From positions 1-59,525 of the forward strand of contig CAKUJH010000021.1 of NCBI GenBank assembly GCA_934661375.1: 59,525 bases of DNA, in the 5' to 3' direction. How positions within the stretch are numbered: position 1 is the stretch's first letter; each line of letters starts with the position of its first letter. The notes beneath the pieces were generated by a model. It did not search any database and had not been told where the DNA came from. It was given only the letters and a program-made list of their open reading frames with translations. The DNA comes from an uncultured Victivallales bacterium. Its GTDB lineage: Bacteria > Verrucomicrobiota > Lentisphaeria > Victivallales > UBA1829. This document shows, one piece after another, positions 25,868 to 33,519 of the stretch. Both the position numbers and the translations under genes were made by a program.

Positions 25868-26550
25868 CCGTAGGTCCTTTCCAATATTCCGTGATCCAGA
25901 AAACTGTATGAACTGGTCCGGGAGACGATCAGATGGTCAAGCAGACGGATGTCCAGGGTGCGGAGCGCATCCTGAACCTGCCGGGTGAACTGCCGGTCGG
26001 CTCTGGATGGCTCGGTAACTCCGCTGGGATGATTGTGAATGATGATCACACCCGATGCGCTGCAATTGAGTGCGGCAGCCGCCACGTTCCGGGGGTAGAC
26101 AACTGCCGCATCCACTGTGCCGCGGGCAATGATTTCCGTGCTGATGACATGATTCTTGACGTCCAGACAGACCAGCATCATGACTTCCTCTGCATATCCC
26201 GCCAGCTTCATCCGGGCGTAATCCTTCAGTTCGGCGGAAGAGCTGAGAACCTCGGTTCCCTGAACCTTTGATTCAAGATACCGGGAACACAGATCGCGGA
26301 GCAGCCGGATCAGCAGGGCGGATTTTTCCCCGATGCCGTCCACCTGACAAAGTTTTTCCATGTCCGCGTCCAGAACACCGGCAAGATCCTTGAACTGCCG
26401 GATCAGTTCGCGTGCTATCGGTTTTACGTCCCGTCGCTGAACTGCGTATGTCAGCAGCAGTTCCAGCATATCGTAATCGGGAAAATGTCCGTCCGCCTGC
26501 AGATAGCGGTTCCGGAGCCGTTCCCGATGTCCGTCGTTCAATGGTTTCAT
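25864..26550 (-). CDS. radC: RadC-like JAB/MPN domain protein, 228 aa
   Basis: RadC family protein with an N-terminal helical/helix-hairpin-helix part (VDGIGEKSALLIRLL, about 70-84) and a C-terminal JAB metalloprotease-like domain. The zinc motif H-x-H-x7-S-x2-D is intact in IHNHPSGVTEPSRAD (His 172, His 174, Ser 182, Asp 185). The cellular role of RadC remains unclear despite its old link to DNA repair. The frame stays open to 26604 and there is an ATG at 26571, but the promoter at 26583-26611 would start transcription only a few bases before 26571. I therefore prefer the ATG at 26550, which has GGAAGGA upstream and gives the family-typical MKPLNDGHRERLRNRY start. Confidence 0.92.
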   Translation of the reverse strand: MKPLNDGHRERLRNRYLQADGHFPDYDMLELLLTYAVQRRDVKPIARELIRQFKDLAGVLDADMEKLCQVDGIGEKSALLIRLLRDLCSRYLESKVQGTEVLSSSAELKDYARMKLAGYAEEVMMLVCLDVKNHVISTEIIARGTVDAAVVYPRNVAAAALNCSASGVIIIHNHPSGVTEPSRADRQFTRQVQDALRTLDIRLLDHLIVSRTSSYSFLDHGILERTYG

Positions 26551-26582
26551 TCCGTTTTGCGATCCTTCCATGATAGGAGGGA

Positions 26583-26611
26583 ATAATAGCACTGTTCCAT
26601 TCAATTGTCAA
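26583..26611 (-). promoter_or_regulatory. Sigma70 promoter of radC-acpS
   Basis: On the minus strand a perfect TTGACA (26606-26611), 17 bases, then TATTAT (26583-26588, five of six). Predicted start near 26576. Confidence 0.75.
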
Positions 26612-26691
26612 TCCTGCGAACAGATTTTCTTCACAAAACCGGAAAAATCACCGTCCGCAGCGTTCTTTTCGGTTTTTTTTCACCGGACGGC

Positions 26692-26720
26692 TTGACTTTT
26701 CGGCCCGGACAGATCATATT
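26692..26720 (+). promoter_or_regulatory. Promoter of the TSCPD gene
   Basis: TTGACT (26692-26697), 17 bases, CATATT (26715-26720), about 36 bases before the ATG. An inverted repeat CCGTCCG (26651-26657)/CGGACGG (26684-26690) sits directly upstream of the -35 box. Confidence 0.45.
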
Positions 26721-26755
26721 GCCCGGTAAACACCGTTTCAGAAAAGGAGTCAGAA

Positions 26756-27031
26756 ATGGAAGAAAAAACCGTTAAATTCACTTATCACCCCAGCATGGTC
26801 TGCAGTGACGCCATGATTATCGAAATCGAAGGAAACCGGCTCAAATCACTGGAAGTCATCGGCGGCTGTCCCGGTAATCTGAAAGGCATTTCCAGACTGG
26901 TCGTCGGCATGGATATTGATGAAATCATCGAACGGCTGGAAGGCATTACCTGCGGCAGAAAACCGACATCCTGCCCGGATCAGCTGGCACAGGCATTGAA
27001 ACAGTTCAAGGCGGAACAGCAGAAAGCCTGA
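26756..27031 (+). CDS. TIGR03905-type TSCPD domain protein, 91 aa
   Basis: A small protein ending in the TSCPD motif (residues about 71-75, in RKPTSCPDQLAQAL) that names the domain; the same motif is found at the C-terminus of adenosylcobalamin-dependent ribonucleotide reductases. Conserved Cys residues lie in VCSDAM, GGCPGN, TCGRK and TSCPD, suggesting metal binding or redox chemistry. The function of the stand-alone family is not established. AAAGGAGT precedes the ATG. It is monocistronic between its own promoter and the terminator at 27049-27095. Confidence 0.9.
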   Translation: MEEKTVKFTYHPSMVCSDAMIIEIEGNRLKSLEVIGGCPGNLKGISRLVVGMDIDEIIERLEGITCGRKPTSCPDQLAQALKQFKAEQQKA

Positions 27032-27048
27032 CCTGTCTGTCTGAAAAT

Positions 27049-27095
27049 AAAAAATCTCCGGGATGGAATTTCTGAAATCCGTCCGGAGATTTTTT
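27049..27095. terminator. Bidirectional terminator between the TSCPD gene and rsmI
   Basis: AAAATCTCCGG on the left pairs with CCGGAGATTTT on the right, with further pairing in between, and runs of A before and T after. The symmetric tails allow termination in both directions, fitting the convergent genes. Confidence 0.8.
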
Positions 27096-27112
27096 CGTAA
27101 ATGCACTGCGTT

Positions 27113-27853
27113 TTATTCACTGCGGGAATCCGCTTCCTCATGGTCATCGGATTCAACCGGATGCACTACCACGACGCATTCCCCTTTCCAAGCCCGTTCT
27201 TTGGCTTTGGCGGACAGTTCGCCCAGCGTTCCGCGCAGAACTTCTTCATGAATTTTAGTGGCTTCCCGGATCACTGCACAGGGAACATCCGCCCCCAGCT
27301 GTGCGCAGAGTTCGTCCAGCAGTTTGACTACCCGGTACGGCGATTCGAAGATGACCACGGTTTTGTTCTCGGTCTTCATTTCGGCAATCCGGGAACTGCG
27401 GCGTCCGCTTTTGACGGGGAGAAATCCGTAGAAAGCAAAACGATCCGATGGCAGTCCGGATGCGGCAATGGAGAAGGTCAGCGCAGAAACTCCCGGAATG
27501 ATCCGCGGTTCGATACCTGCCTTGACTGCTTCCCGAACCAGCAGAAAACCCGGATCCGCCACGCAGGGGGTTCCGGCATCCGTCACCAGTCCGACTTTGG
27601 CTCCGGCAAGCACCCGGTTCAGAACATCGCCGGTTTTGCCGTGTTCATTGAACGCATGGTAGGACGCCAGCCGCGCTTCAATTCCGAAATGCTGAAAAAG
27701 AATGCGGGTATGCCGGGTGTCTTCCGCAAAAACAATGTCGCATTGTTTCAGCGTTTCAACAGCCCGGAAGGTCATATCGTCCAGATTTCCGATGGAGGTT
27801 GAAATCAGATATAACTCCCCGGATACAGGAGAAATCGTGTTTTCCGAGCTCAA
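27113..27853 (-). CDS. rsmI: 16S rRNA (cytidine-2'-O)-methyltransferase RsmI, 246 aa, TTG start
   Basis: Methylates the 2'-O of C1402 in 16S rRNA using SAM. The tetrapyrrole-methylase fold is clear: GELYLISTSIGNLDDMTFRA at the N-terminus, FAEDTRHTRILF, the SAM loop LVTDAGTPCVADPGF and the later FESPYRV. The C-terminal extra domain of longer RsmI is short. The only start that keeps the essential N-terminal strand is TTG at 27853, which overlaps the upstream gene's stop as TTGA; the first ATG would be 26 codons later. It is downstream of the 70-aa ORF and probably co-transcribed with it. Confidence 0.93.
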   Translation of the reverse strand: MSSENTISPVSGELYLISTSIGNLDDMTFRAVETLKQCDIVFAEDTRHTRILFQHFGIEARLASYHAFNEHGKTGDVLNRVLAGAKVGLVTDAGTPCVADPGFLLVREAVKAGIEPRIIPGVSALTFSIAASGLPSDRFAFYGFLPVKSGRRSSRIAEMKTENKTVVIFESPYRVVKLLDELCAQLGADVPCAVIREATKIHEEVLRGTLGELSAKAKERAWKGECVVVVHPVESDDHEEADSRSE

Positions 27854-28062
27854 TTGTGTTTTTCCCAGTAGATGGATTTTTCTTTTTCCAGCAGAAGCCC
27901 GACCTGGTCGAGGTCAATGGGAGTATATCCCTTTTCCTCCAGAAGGGCGCAGAAAATGAGCCAGTCCTGATGGTTCCATTCCCCACAATGCGACTCGACA
28001 AAATCTTTCGAAAGTGTCGTTTTTGCCAGCCTTGCCAGATTCACCTCAGTATTCGATCTCAT
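27850..28062 (-). CDS. Small protein of unknown function, 70 aa
   Basis: A short acidic-basic mixed protein with KTTLSKDFVESHCGEWNHQD in the middle and no membrane segment. I do not recognise the family. It is credible because of an AGGTGGAG Shine-Dalgarno site, a near-consensus promoter upstream at 28118-28146 and a four-base overlap with rsmI, which suggests that its translation drives the TTG start of rsmI. Confidence 0.7.
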   Translation of the reverse strand: MRSNTEVNLARLAKTTLSKDFVESHCGEWNHQDWLIFCALLEEKGYTPIDLDQVGLLLEKEKSIYWEKHN

Positions 28063-28117
28063 TTTTTCTCCACCTCAATTGTTGGTTGCACACCTTACGC
28101 AATTCGACGTTCTGTAT

Positions 28118-28146
28118 AATATACAGTCAGAACGGGAACTTGTCAA
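28118..28146 (-). promoter_or_regulatory. Sigma70 promoter of the 70-aa ORF and rsmI
   Basis: On the minus strand a perfect TTGACA (28141-28146), 17 bases, then TATATT (28118-28123), with the start near 28111, about 48 bases before the ATG. Confidence 0.7.
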
Positions 28147-28184
28147 ACGGAAAACGCAATTTGTTTAAATAAATATTTAAAAAA

Positions 28185-29012
28185 TCAAACAATTGAGTGT
28201 GTGACGTTTTCCATGGCGCCACGGATATCGGGTGCATTCTGCAGAGCGGCGTCCAGATCGCCGGCGTCGCAGCGGTCCATGAACCGGGGGTTCAGCGGCA
28301 GCTGTGCCAGCAGCGGAACTCCGTAAGCCTGAGCCAGCTGCGCACCGCCGCCTTTGGAGAACAGCTGGTGCGTATGTCCGCAGTCCGGACAGGTGAAGCC
28401 CGCCATGTTTTCCACAATGCCTGCAACGCCGAGGTTCAGTTTCCTGCAGAAATCAAGACATTTGCGGCAGTCCGCCATGGACATTTCCTGCGGAGTGGTA
28501 ACCACAATTGCCGAGCGGTCGCCGGTTACCATCTGCGCGGCGGACAGCACTTCATCGCCGCATCCGGGCGGGAAGTCAAGAATCAGATAGTCCAGATCAC
28601 CCCAGCTTACATCTTCAAAAAGCTGTTTGAGGACTCCGATTTTTGCCGGACCGCGCCAAATGACTGCCTGGTCCGGATCGTCCAGAACCAGCCCGATGGA
28701 AACCAGTTTCACCCCGTTGACGTTCATCGGGAGCAGCCCGGTGTCGTCCGCCTCCATACGCAGATGCTGAACACCGAACAGAGTCGGCTGGGAAGGTCCG
28801 TGAAAGTCCAGGTCCAGCAGTCCGACTTTTTTGCCGGCCTTTGCCAGCAGAAACGCCAGAGTCGCCGCAACGGAACTTTTTCCGACTCCTCCTTTGCCGG
28901 AAAGGATCATAATTTTATGTTTGATTTTTTCCAGGACCTCATTCAGTTTTTTATCGTTGTTTTCGCAGGAGCCTTTTTCTCCGCAGGAGGAGCAATTTCC
29001 GCCGCAAGCCAT
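28185..29012 (-). CDS. Mrp/Nbp35-type Fe-S cluster carrier ATPase, 275 aa
   Basis: A ParA/MinD-like ATPase that carries and transfers iron-sulfur clusters. The Nbp35-style N-terminal cysteine cluster is Cys 3, 7, 10 and 16 (MACGGNCSSCGEKGSC); the deviant Walker A is SGKGGVGKSSVA (38-49); and the C-terminal CPDC lies in GFTCPDCGHTHQLF. The frame is open to 29108, but AAGGAT eight bases before the ATG at 29012 and the cysteine-rich start favour 29012. It is 22 bases after nspC in the polyamine operon. The connection to polyamine synthesis is not obvious. Confidence 0.93.
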   Translation of the reverse strand: MACGGNCSSCGEKGSCENNDKKLNEVLEKIKHKIMILSGKGGVGKSSVAATLAFLLAKAGKKVGLLDLDFHGPSQPTLFGVQHLRMEADDTGLLPMNVNGVKLVSIGLVLDDPDQAVIWRGPAKIGVLKQLFEDVSWGDLDYLILDFPPGCGDEVLSAAQMVTGDRSAIVVTTPQEMSMADCRKCLDFCRKLNLGVAGIVENMAGFTCPDCGHTHQLFSKGGGAQLAQAYGVPLLAQLPLNPRFMDRCDAGDLDAALQNAPDIRGAMENVTHSIV

Positions 29013-29034
29013 TTTTATAATCCTTTCATATAAT

Positions 29035-30177
29035 TTATGACAATCTTGATTTAAAGTCTTCGTAGGAGAATTTGCGCAATACCCGGAATGAGCCGTCCGC
29101 CGAGTCAAATAGTGCTATTGACGGCAGCCGCAGTCCGTTGAAGGTATTGGTCTTGACCATCGAATAGTGCGCCATGTCCAGAAACACCAGTTTGTCGCCG
29201 GGCTTGAGCTGTTCGGCAAAAGAGTAGTCGCCGATCACATCTCCCGCCAGACAGGAATGTCCCGCCAGACGGTAGGTGAACGCCTTTTCGCCGGGCTGTC
29301 CTGCTCCGATGATGTTCGGGCGGTACGGCATTTCCAGCACATCCGGCATGTGGGCTTCCGCCGAAGTGTCCAGAATGGCAATATCCGTTTCGTTGTGGAC
29401 GATGTCCAGTATACTGGCGACCAGGAAACCGGTATTGAGCGCGACCGCTTCGCCGGGCTCCAGAAACAGTTCCGGGGTTTTCCAGCGTTCGCGGAATCCG
29501 TTCAGAAGACTGCACAGCAGATCAACATCGTAATCCGGACGGGTGATATGATGTCCGCCGCCGAAATTAATCCATTGCATCTGCGGAATCAGGAAAGCGA
29601 ATTTTTCTTCGAAGGCGCGTAAAGTCCGTTCGAAGGCGTCGGAATTCTGTTCGCAGAGATTGTGGACATGAAGTCCGGTGATGCCGGTGAGATCCTGTCC
29701 GGCGAAATCCGCCGCCCGGATTCCCAGCCGGGATTTCGGGGCGCAGGGATCGTAAATTTCAACCGTTCCCTCCGAGTGTTCCGGATTGCAGCGGACTCCG
29801 AAGCGGACATTTTCCGCGGCGGCAGTCAGCGGGCGGAAACGCTGCCATTGAGAAAACGAATTGAAGATGATGTGGTTGCACCAGCCCAGCAGTTCCCGGA
29901 GGTCCTGTTCGGAATATGCGGCGGCGAAAGCGGTAACTTCCTTGCCGAATTCCTCGCGGCCGAGCCGGGCTTCATCCGGCGAACTGGCGCAGGTTCCGTC
30001 CAGCACTTCCGCCAGCAGCGGATAAACCGCATACATGGAAAATGCTTTCTGCGCCAGCAGGATCTTGACGCCGGTCCGTTTCCGCACGGAGTCAAGCACT
30101 GCCAGATTTCTGCGCAAAAGCGCCTTGTCCACGACGAAACAAGGCGTTTCGATCTGATTCAGCGGCAGTCCGGTCAT
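29035..30177 (-). CDS. nspC: Carboxynorspermidine/carboxyspermidine decarboxylase, 380 aa
   Basis: PLP-dependent alanine-racemase-fold decarboxylase that makes spermidine (or norspermidine) from the carboxy precursor. The N-terminus TPCFVVDKALLRRNLAVL and the PLP Lys in ILLAQKAFSMYAVYP (about 45) match NspC, as does the later INFGGGHHITRPDYD. Length fits (about 365-400). Its ATG overlaps the dehydrogenase stop as ATGA. With speA and the dehydrogenase it forms a spermidine route that does not use S-adenosylmethionine decarboxylase. Confidence 0.93.
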   Translation of the reverse strand: MTGLPLNQIETPCFVVDKALLRRNLAVLDSVRKRTGVKILLAQKAFSMYAVYPLLAEVLDGTCASSPDEARLGREEFGKEVTAFAAAYSEQDLRELLGWCNHIIFNSFSQWQRFRPLTAAAENVRFGVRCNPEHSEGTVEIYDPCAPKSRLGIRAADFAGQDLTGITGLHVHNLCEQNSDAFERTLRAFEEKFAFLIPQMQWINFGGGHHITRPDYDVDLLCSLLNGFRERWKTPELFLEPGEAVALNTGFLVASILDIVHNETDIAILDTSAEAHMPDVLEMPYRPNIIGAGQPGEKAFTYRLAGHSCLAGDVIGDYSFAEQLKPGDKLVFLDMAHYSMVKTNTFNGLRLPSIALFDSADGSFRVLRKFSYEDFKSRLS

Positions 30178-31361
30178 TTAAACTCTTCCACCCAGGGCAG
30201 TCCGTACTGGTTGAGTTTTTCCATGAACGGAGCGGGGTCGAACTGTTCCATGTTGTATACGCCGGCGCCCTTCCATACGCCGGTGGCGATCAGCATGGCG
30301 CCGATCATGGCAGGAACGCCGGTGGTGTAGGAGACCGCCTGCGACTGCACTTCCTTGTAGCAAGCCTGATGGTCGCAGATATTGTAAATGTAATACTGGC
30401 GGTCCCTGCCGTCCTTTTTGCCTTTCATGAGACATCCGATGCAGGTTTTGCCGACTGTGGTCGGGCCCAGGGTGGCGGGATCCGGCAGCAGCGATTTGAG
30501 GAATTGCAGCGGAATGATTTCGTGTCCCTGATACATTACGGGGTCGATGCGGGTCATGCCGACATTTTCCAGAACTTCCAGATGTTTCAGGTAGTTGTCG
30601 GAGAAAGTCATCCAGAACCGTGCTTCCCTGAGTCCTTTCTTTTTCAGGAAAGGAGCGAGGGATTCAAGCTCTTCATGCCAGAGCAGATACATTTTCCGGG
30701 GTCCGATCCCGGCGGGGAAGTCATAGACCCGGCTGAATTCCATCGGTTTGGTTTCGATGAATTTGCCGTCTTTGTAATACTTGCCGTTCGCGCTGACTTC
30801 GCGGATGTTGATTTCGGGGTTGAAGTTGGTGGCGAAGGGGTGTCCGTTGTCGGCGGCGTTGGCGTCGATGATGTCCAGCGTGTCGATGGTGTCGAAATAA
30901 TTCTGTTTGACCGCCCAGGCGCAGAAGACGTTGGTTACGCCGGGGTCGAAACCGCAGCCGAGCAGGGCGGTGATGCCTTTTTCCTTGAAGCGGTCCTGAT
31001 ACGCCCACTGCCAGGAGTATTCGAAGTGCGCCTTGTCCGGCGGCTCATAGTTGGCGGCGTCGATGTAATGAACACCGGTTTCCAGACAGGCGTCCATGAT
31101 ATGGAGATCCTGATAAGGAAGCGCGAGGTTCAGGACGACATCGGGCTGGAAATCGCGGATGAGCGCGACCAGCTGCGGGACATTGTCCGCGTCGACCTGT
31201 TCCGTGCGGATGGGACGTTTCAGCTGTGCGGCGATGGCGTCGCATTTGGATTTGGTGCGGCTGGCGAGACAGATGTCGGTGAAAACTTCTGACGCCTGAG
31301 CGCATTTATGGACCGCGACGCCGCTGACGCCGCCCGCTCCGATGATAAGAACTCTTGCCAT
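30174..31361 (-). CDS. Carboxynorspermidine/carboxyspermidine dehydrogenase (saccharopine dehydrogenase family), 395 aa
   Basis: Condenses aspartate semialdehyde with putrescine (or diaminopropane) and reduces the imine with NADPH. ARVLIIGAGGVSGVAVHKCA is the nucleotide-binding loop of the saccharopine dehydrogenase family, and the GCGFDPGVTNVFCAWAV segment is typical of the CANSDH subgroup. Length matches (about 395-415). It is located between speA (gap 26 bases) and nspC (four-base overlap), the standard pairing for this pathway. Confidence 0.92.
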   Translation of the reverse strand: MARVLIIGAGGVSGVAVHKCAQASEVFTDICLASRTKSKCDAIAAQLKRPIRTEQVDADNVPQLVALIRDFQPDVVLNLALPYQDLHIMDACLETGVHYIDAANYEPPDKAHFEYSWQWAYQDRFKEKGITALLGCGFDPGVTNVFCAWAVKQNYFDTIDTLDIIDANAADNGHPFATNFNPEINIREVSANGKYYKDGKFIETKPMEFSRVYDFPAGIGPRKMYLLWHEELESLAPFLKKKGLREARFWMTFSDNYLKHLEVLENVGMTRIDPVMYQGHEIIPLQFLKSLLPDPATLGPTTVGKTCIGCLMKGKKDGRDRQYYIYNICDHQACYKEVQSQAVSYTTGVPAMIGAMLIATGVWKGAGVYNMEQFDPAPFMEKLNQYGLPWVEEFK

Positions 31362-31387
31362 ATATTCAGCTCCTCTCTGATAAGGGA

Positions 31388-33313
31388 TTATTCACGTTCG
31401 AAGTAAGTGTAACCGCGCAGACCGTCTTCATAGGCGCGCATGATGGTGCGCCGTTCGGCAGGGGAAATCCGTTTTTCCTCGATGGCGCGTTCGGCGGCGG
31501 CACGCAGGTTTTCCAACAGTTCCTTGGGGGAGTATTCCACATAGGAAAGCACATCCGCCACGGTGTCGCCTTCGATTTCGTTGACAATTTCAAAATGACC
31601 GTCTTCCCGGTTGATATTGATATTGACCACATTGGTGTCGCCGAGCAGGTTGTGCAGATCGCCGAGGGTTTCCTGATATGCGCCCACGAGAAACGCGCCC
31701 AGATAGTATTCATCGGTGTCTCCGATGGCATGGAGCGGCAGAGTCCGCCGTTCGTCATGCAGATCGACGAAACGGTCGATTTTGCCGTCGCAGTCGCAGG
31801 TGATGTCGGAAATGATGGCGGTGCGGCAGGGCCGTTCGTTCAGGCGGTGAATCGGCATGATGGGGAACACCTGATCAATCGCCCAGGAGTCCGGCAGTGA
31901 CTGGAACACGCTGAAATTGGCGTAGTAAATATCCGCCAGGGAAGCGTCCAGTCCCTCAAATTCATCAGGGATGTATTTGAGTTTGCGGGCTTCTTTGTTG
32001 ACCGCCGCCATGATGGTCCAGAAAGCGCTTTCGGCAGCGGCGCGTTCCCGCAGGGAGATACGGCCGTTTTTGAACAGAATGCGGATTTCGTCGCGGTAGT
32101 AAATGGCGTCATGGAAACTTTCCTGCAGGTTGCGCGGAGTGATGTTTCCCACGATTGCCACAAGATCCTTGGTCATTTCGCTGGCGTTTTCCGGGAGCTT
32201 GTGCAGTTTTTCCGTCGGCTCGAAGCTGGCAACATCCAGAATGTCGAACAGCAGCACGGAATAATACGCCACGGTGGCGCGTCCGGATTCCGTAATGATG
32301 TTCGGGTGCGGTATCTTTTTGGAAGTCAGAGTTTCGCCGACGGTTTCGATCACGTCCACGCAGTATTCATCCAGAGTGTAGTTGCGGCTCATGGAATAGT
32401 TGGTGTGGGAACCGTCATAGTCGACAGCCAGTCCGCCGCCGAGATCGAGGTACCCCATCGGCGCACCTTCTTCGACCAGACCGCAGTAAACCCGGCTGGC
32501 TTCCAGCACGCCCGCCCGGATGTCCCGGATGTTGGGAATCTGGGAACCGATATGGTAATGCAGCAGACGCAGACAGTCCAGCATGTCCGCTTCCTTGAGC
32601 TGATCGACGACATGCATGAGTTCCGCGGTATTCAGTCCGAAGACACTGCGGTCGCCGCCGGATTCGGTCCACTGTCCGCCGGCGCGGGTGGACAGCTTCA
32701 TGCGGATGCCGATCATCGGCTTGATATTGAGTTTTTTGCTTCGTTCGATGATGCTCGGCACTTCGCCCGGCATTTCCACAACCAGCACACATTTGATGCC
32801 CAGTTTGGTGGCGTAGAGGCCGAGGTCGACAAATTCTTCATCCTTGTACCCGTTGCAGATCAGGCACGCTTCGCGGTCGGTCATGGTGCCGATGGCGGCA
32901 ATCAGCTCGGCTTTGCTGCCCGCCTCAAAACCGTGGTGAAACTCTCTGCCGAAACAGGCGATTTCTTCCACAACCTGCTGCTGCTGATTGACTTTGATCG
33001 GGTAAACCCCGCGGTATTGTCCCTGATATCCGGTCTGCTTGATCGCTTTGGCAAACGAAGAATGCAGACGCCGGATCTGGGTATCCAGAATATTGCGCAG
33101 ACGCAGGAGAACCGGCATGTCCATGCCGCGTTCCTTGATGCCGCGCACGATTTCCATCAGGCTGACCGCCGGTCCGTCTTTTCCGAAAGCCGTAACGACC
33201 AGATCTCCCTGTTCATTTACATCGAAATACCCGGCGCCCCAGTCACGGATCCCGTAGAGGTCCGCTGAGTCGCGTGGTGTCCAGCGCTCAAATGCTTCTT
33301 TGTGAACATTCAT
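31388..33313 (-). CDS. speA: Biosynthetic arginine decarboxylase, 641 aa
   Basis: Decarboxylates arginine to agmatine, the first step toward putrescine. It begins with the WTPRDSADLYGIRDWGAGYF region of SpeA; YPIKVNQQQQVVEEI carries the PLP Lys; LHYHIGSQI follows; and the C-terminal SDITCDCDGKID contains the catalytic Cys. Length matches SpeA (630-660). The frame stays open to 33523, but the ATG at 33313 has GGGAGGA upstream and is preceded by a promoter, so the longer frame is not used. First gene of the four-gene polyamine operon. Agmatine-to-putrescine enzymes are not in the window. Confidence 0.96.
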   Translation of the reverse strand: MNVHKEAFERWTPRDSADLYGIRDWGAGYFDVNEQGDLVVTAFGKDGPAVSLMEIVRGIKERGMDMPVLLRLRNILDTQIRRLHSSFAKAIKQTGYQGQYRGVYPIKVNQQQQVVEEIACFGREFHHGFEAGSKAELIAAIGTMTDREACLICNGYKDEEFVDLGLYATKLGIKCVLVVEMPGEVPSIIERSKKLNIKPMIGIRMKLSTRAGGQWTESGGDRSVFGLNTAELMHVVDQLKEADMLDCLRLLHYHIGSQIPNIRDIRAGVLEASRVYCGLVEEGAPMGYLDLGGGLAVDYDGSHTNYSMSRNYTLDEYCVDVIETVGETLTSKKIPHPNIITESGRATVAYYSVLLFDILDVASFEPTEKLHKLPENASEMTKDLVAIVGNITPRNLQESFHDAIYYRDEIRILFKNGRISLRERAAAESAFWTIMAAVNKEARKLKYIPDEFEGLDASLADIYYANFSVFQSLPDSWAIDQVFPIMPIHRLNERPCRTAIISDITCDCDGKIDRFVDLHDERRTLPLHAIGDTDEYYLGAFLVGAYQETLGDLHNLLGDTNVVNININREDGHFEIVNEIEGDTVADVLSYVEYSPKELLENLRAAAERAIEEKRISPAERRTIMRAYEDGLRGYTYFERE

Positions 33314-33400
33314 TTTTTCAACAATTCCTCCCGGTTTATCCGGTCTGTTCCAGGTTTTGGAAATCCCGCAGAATTCCCATGGGTTAAAAGCCAGTCCGGT

Positions 33401-33428
33401 AATATAGTTTTGAATATGGAAAATGCAA
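33401..33428 (-). promoter_or_regulatory. Promoter of the polyamine operon
   Basis: On the minus strand TTGCAT (33423-33428), 16 bases, TATATT (33401-33406), giving a leader of about 80 bases. It lies between the arn terminator and the speA start, so the two operons are separately transcribed. Confidence 0.55.
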
Positions 33429-33440
33429 TTTCCGCAGATG

Positions 33441-33494
33441 AAAAAATGGCGGATTCCCGGAAAAAAATTGTGTTTTTCTTCCGGACAATCCGCC
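33441..33494 (-). terminator. Terminator of the arn operon
   Basis: GGCGGATT and AATCCGCC (33448-33455 and 33487-33494) pair over eight bases with a further CCGG/CCGG stem inside, followed on the minus strand by ATTTTTT. Confidence 0.7.
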
Positions 33495-33519
33495 AGAATG
33501 TGTGTGTCGGGAATTCCGC

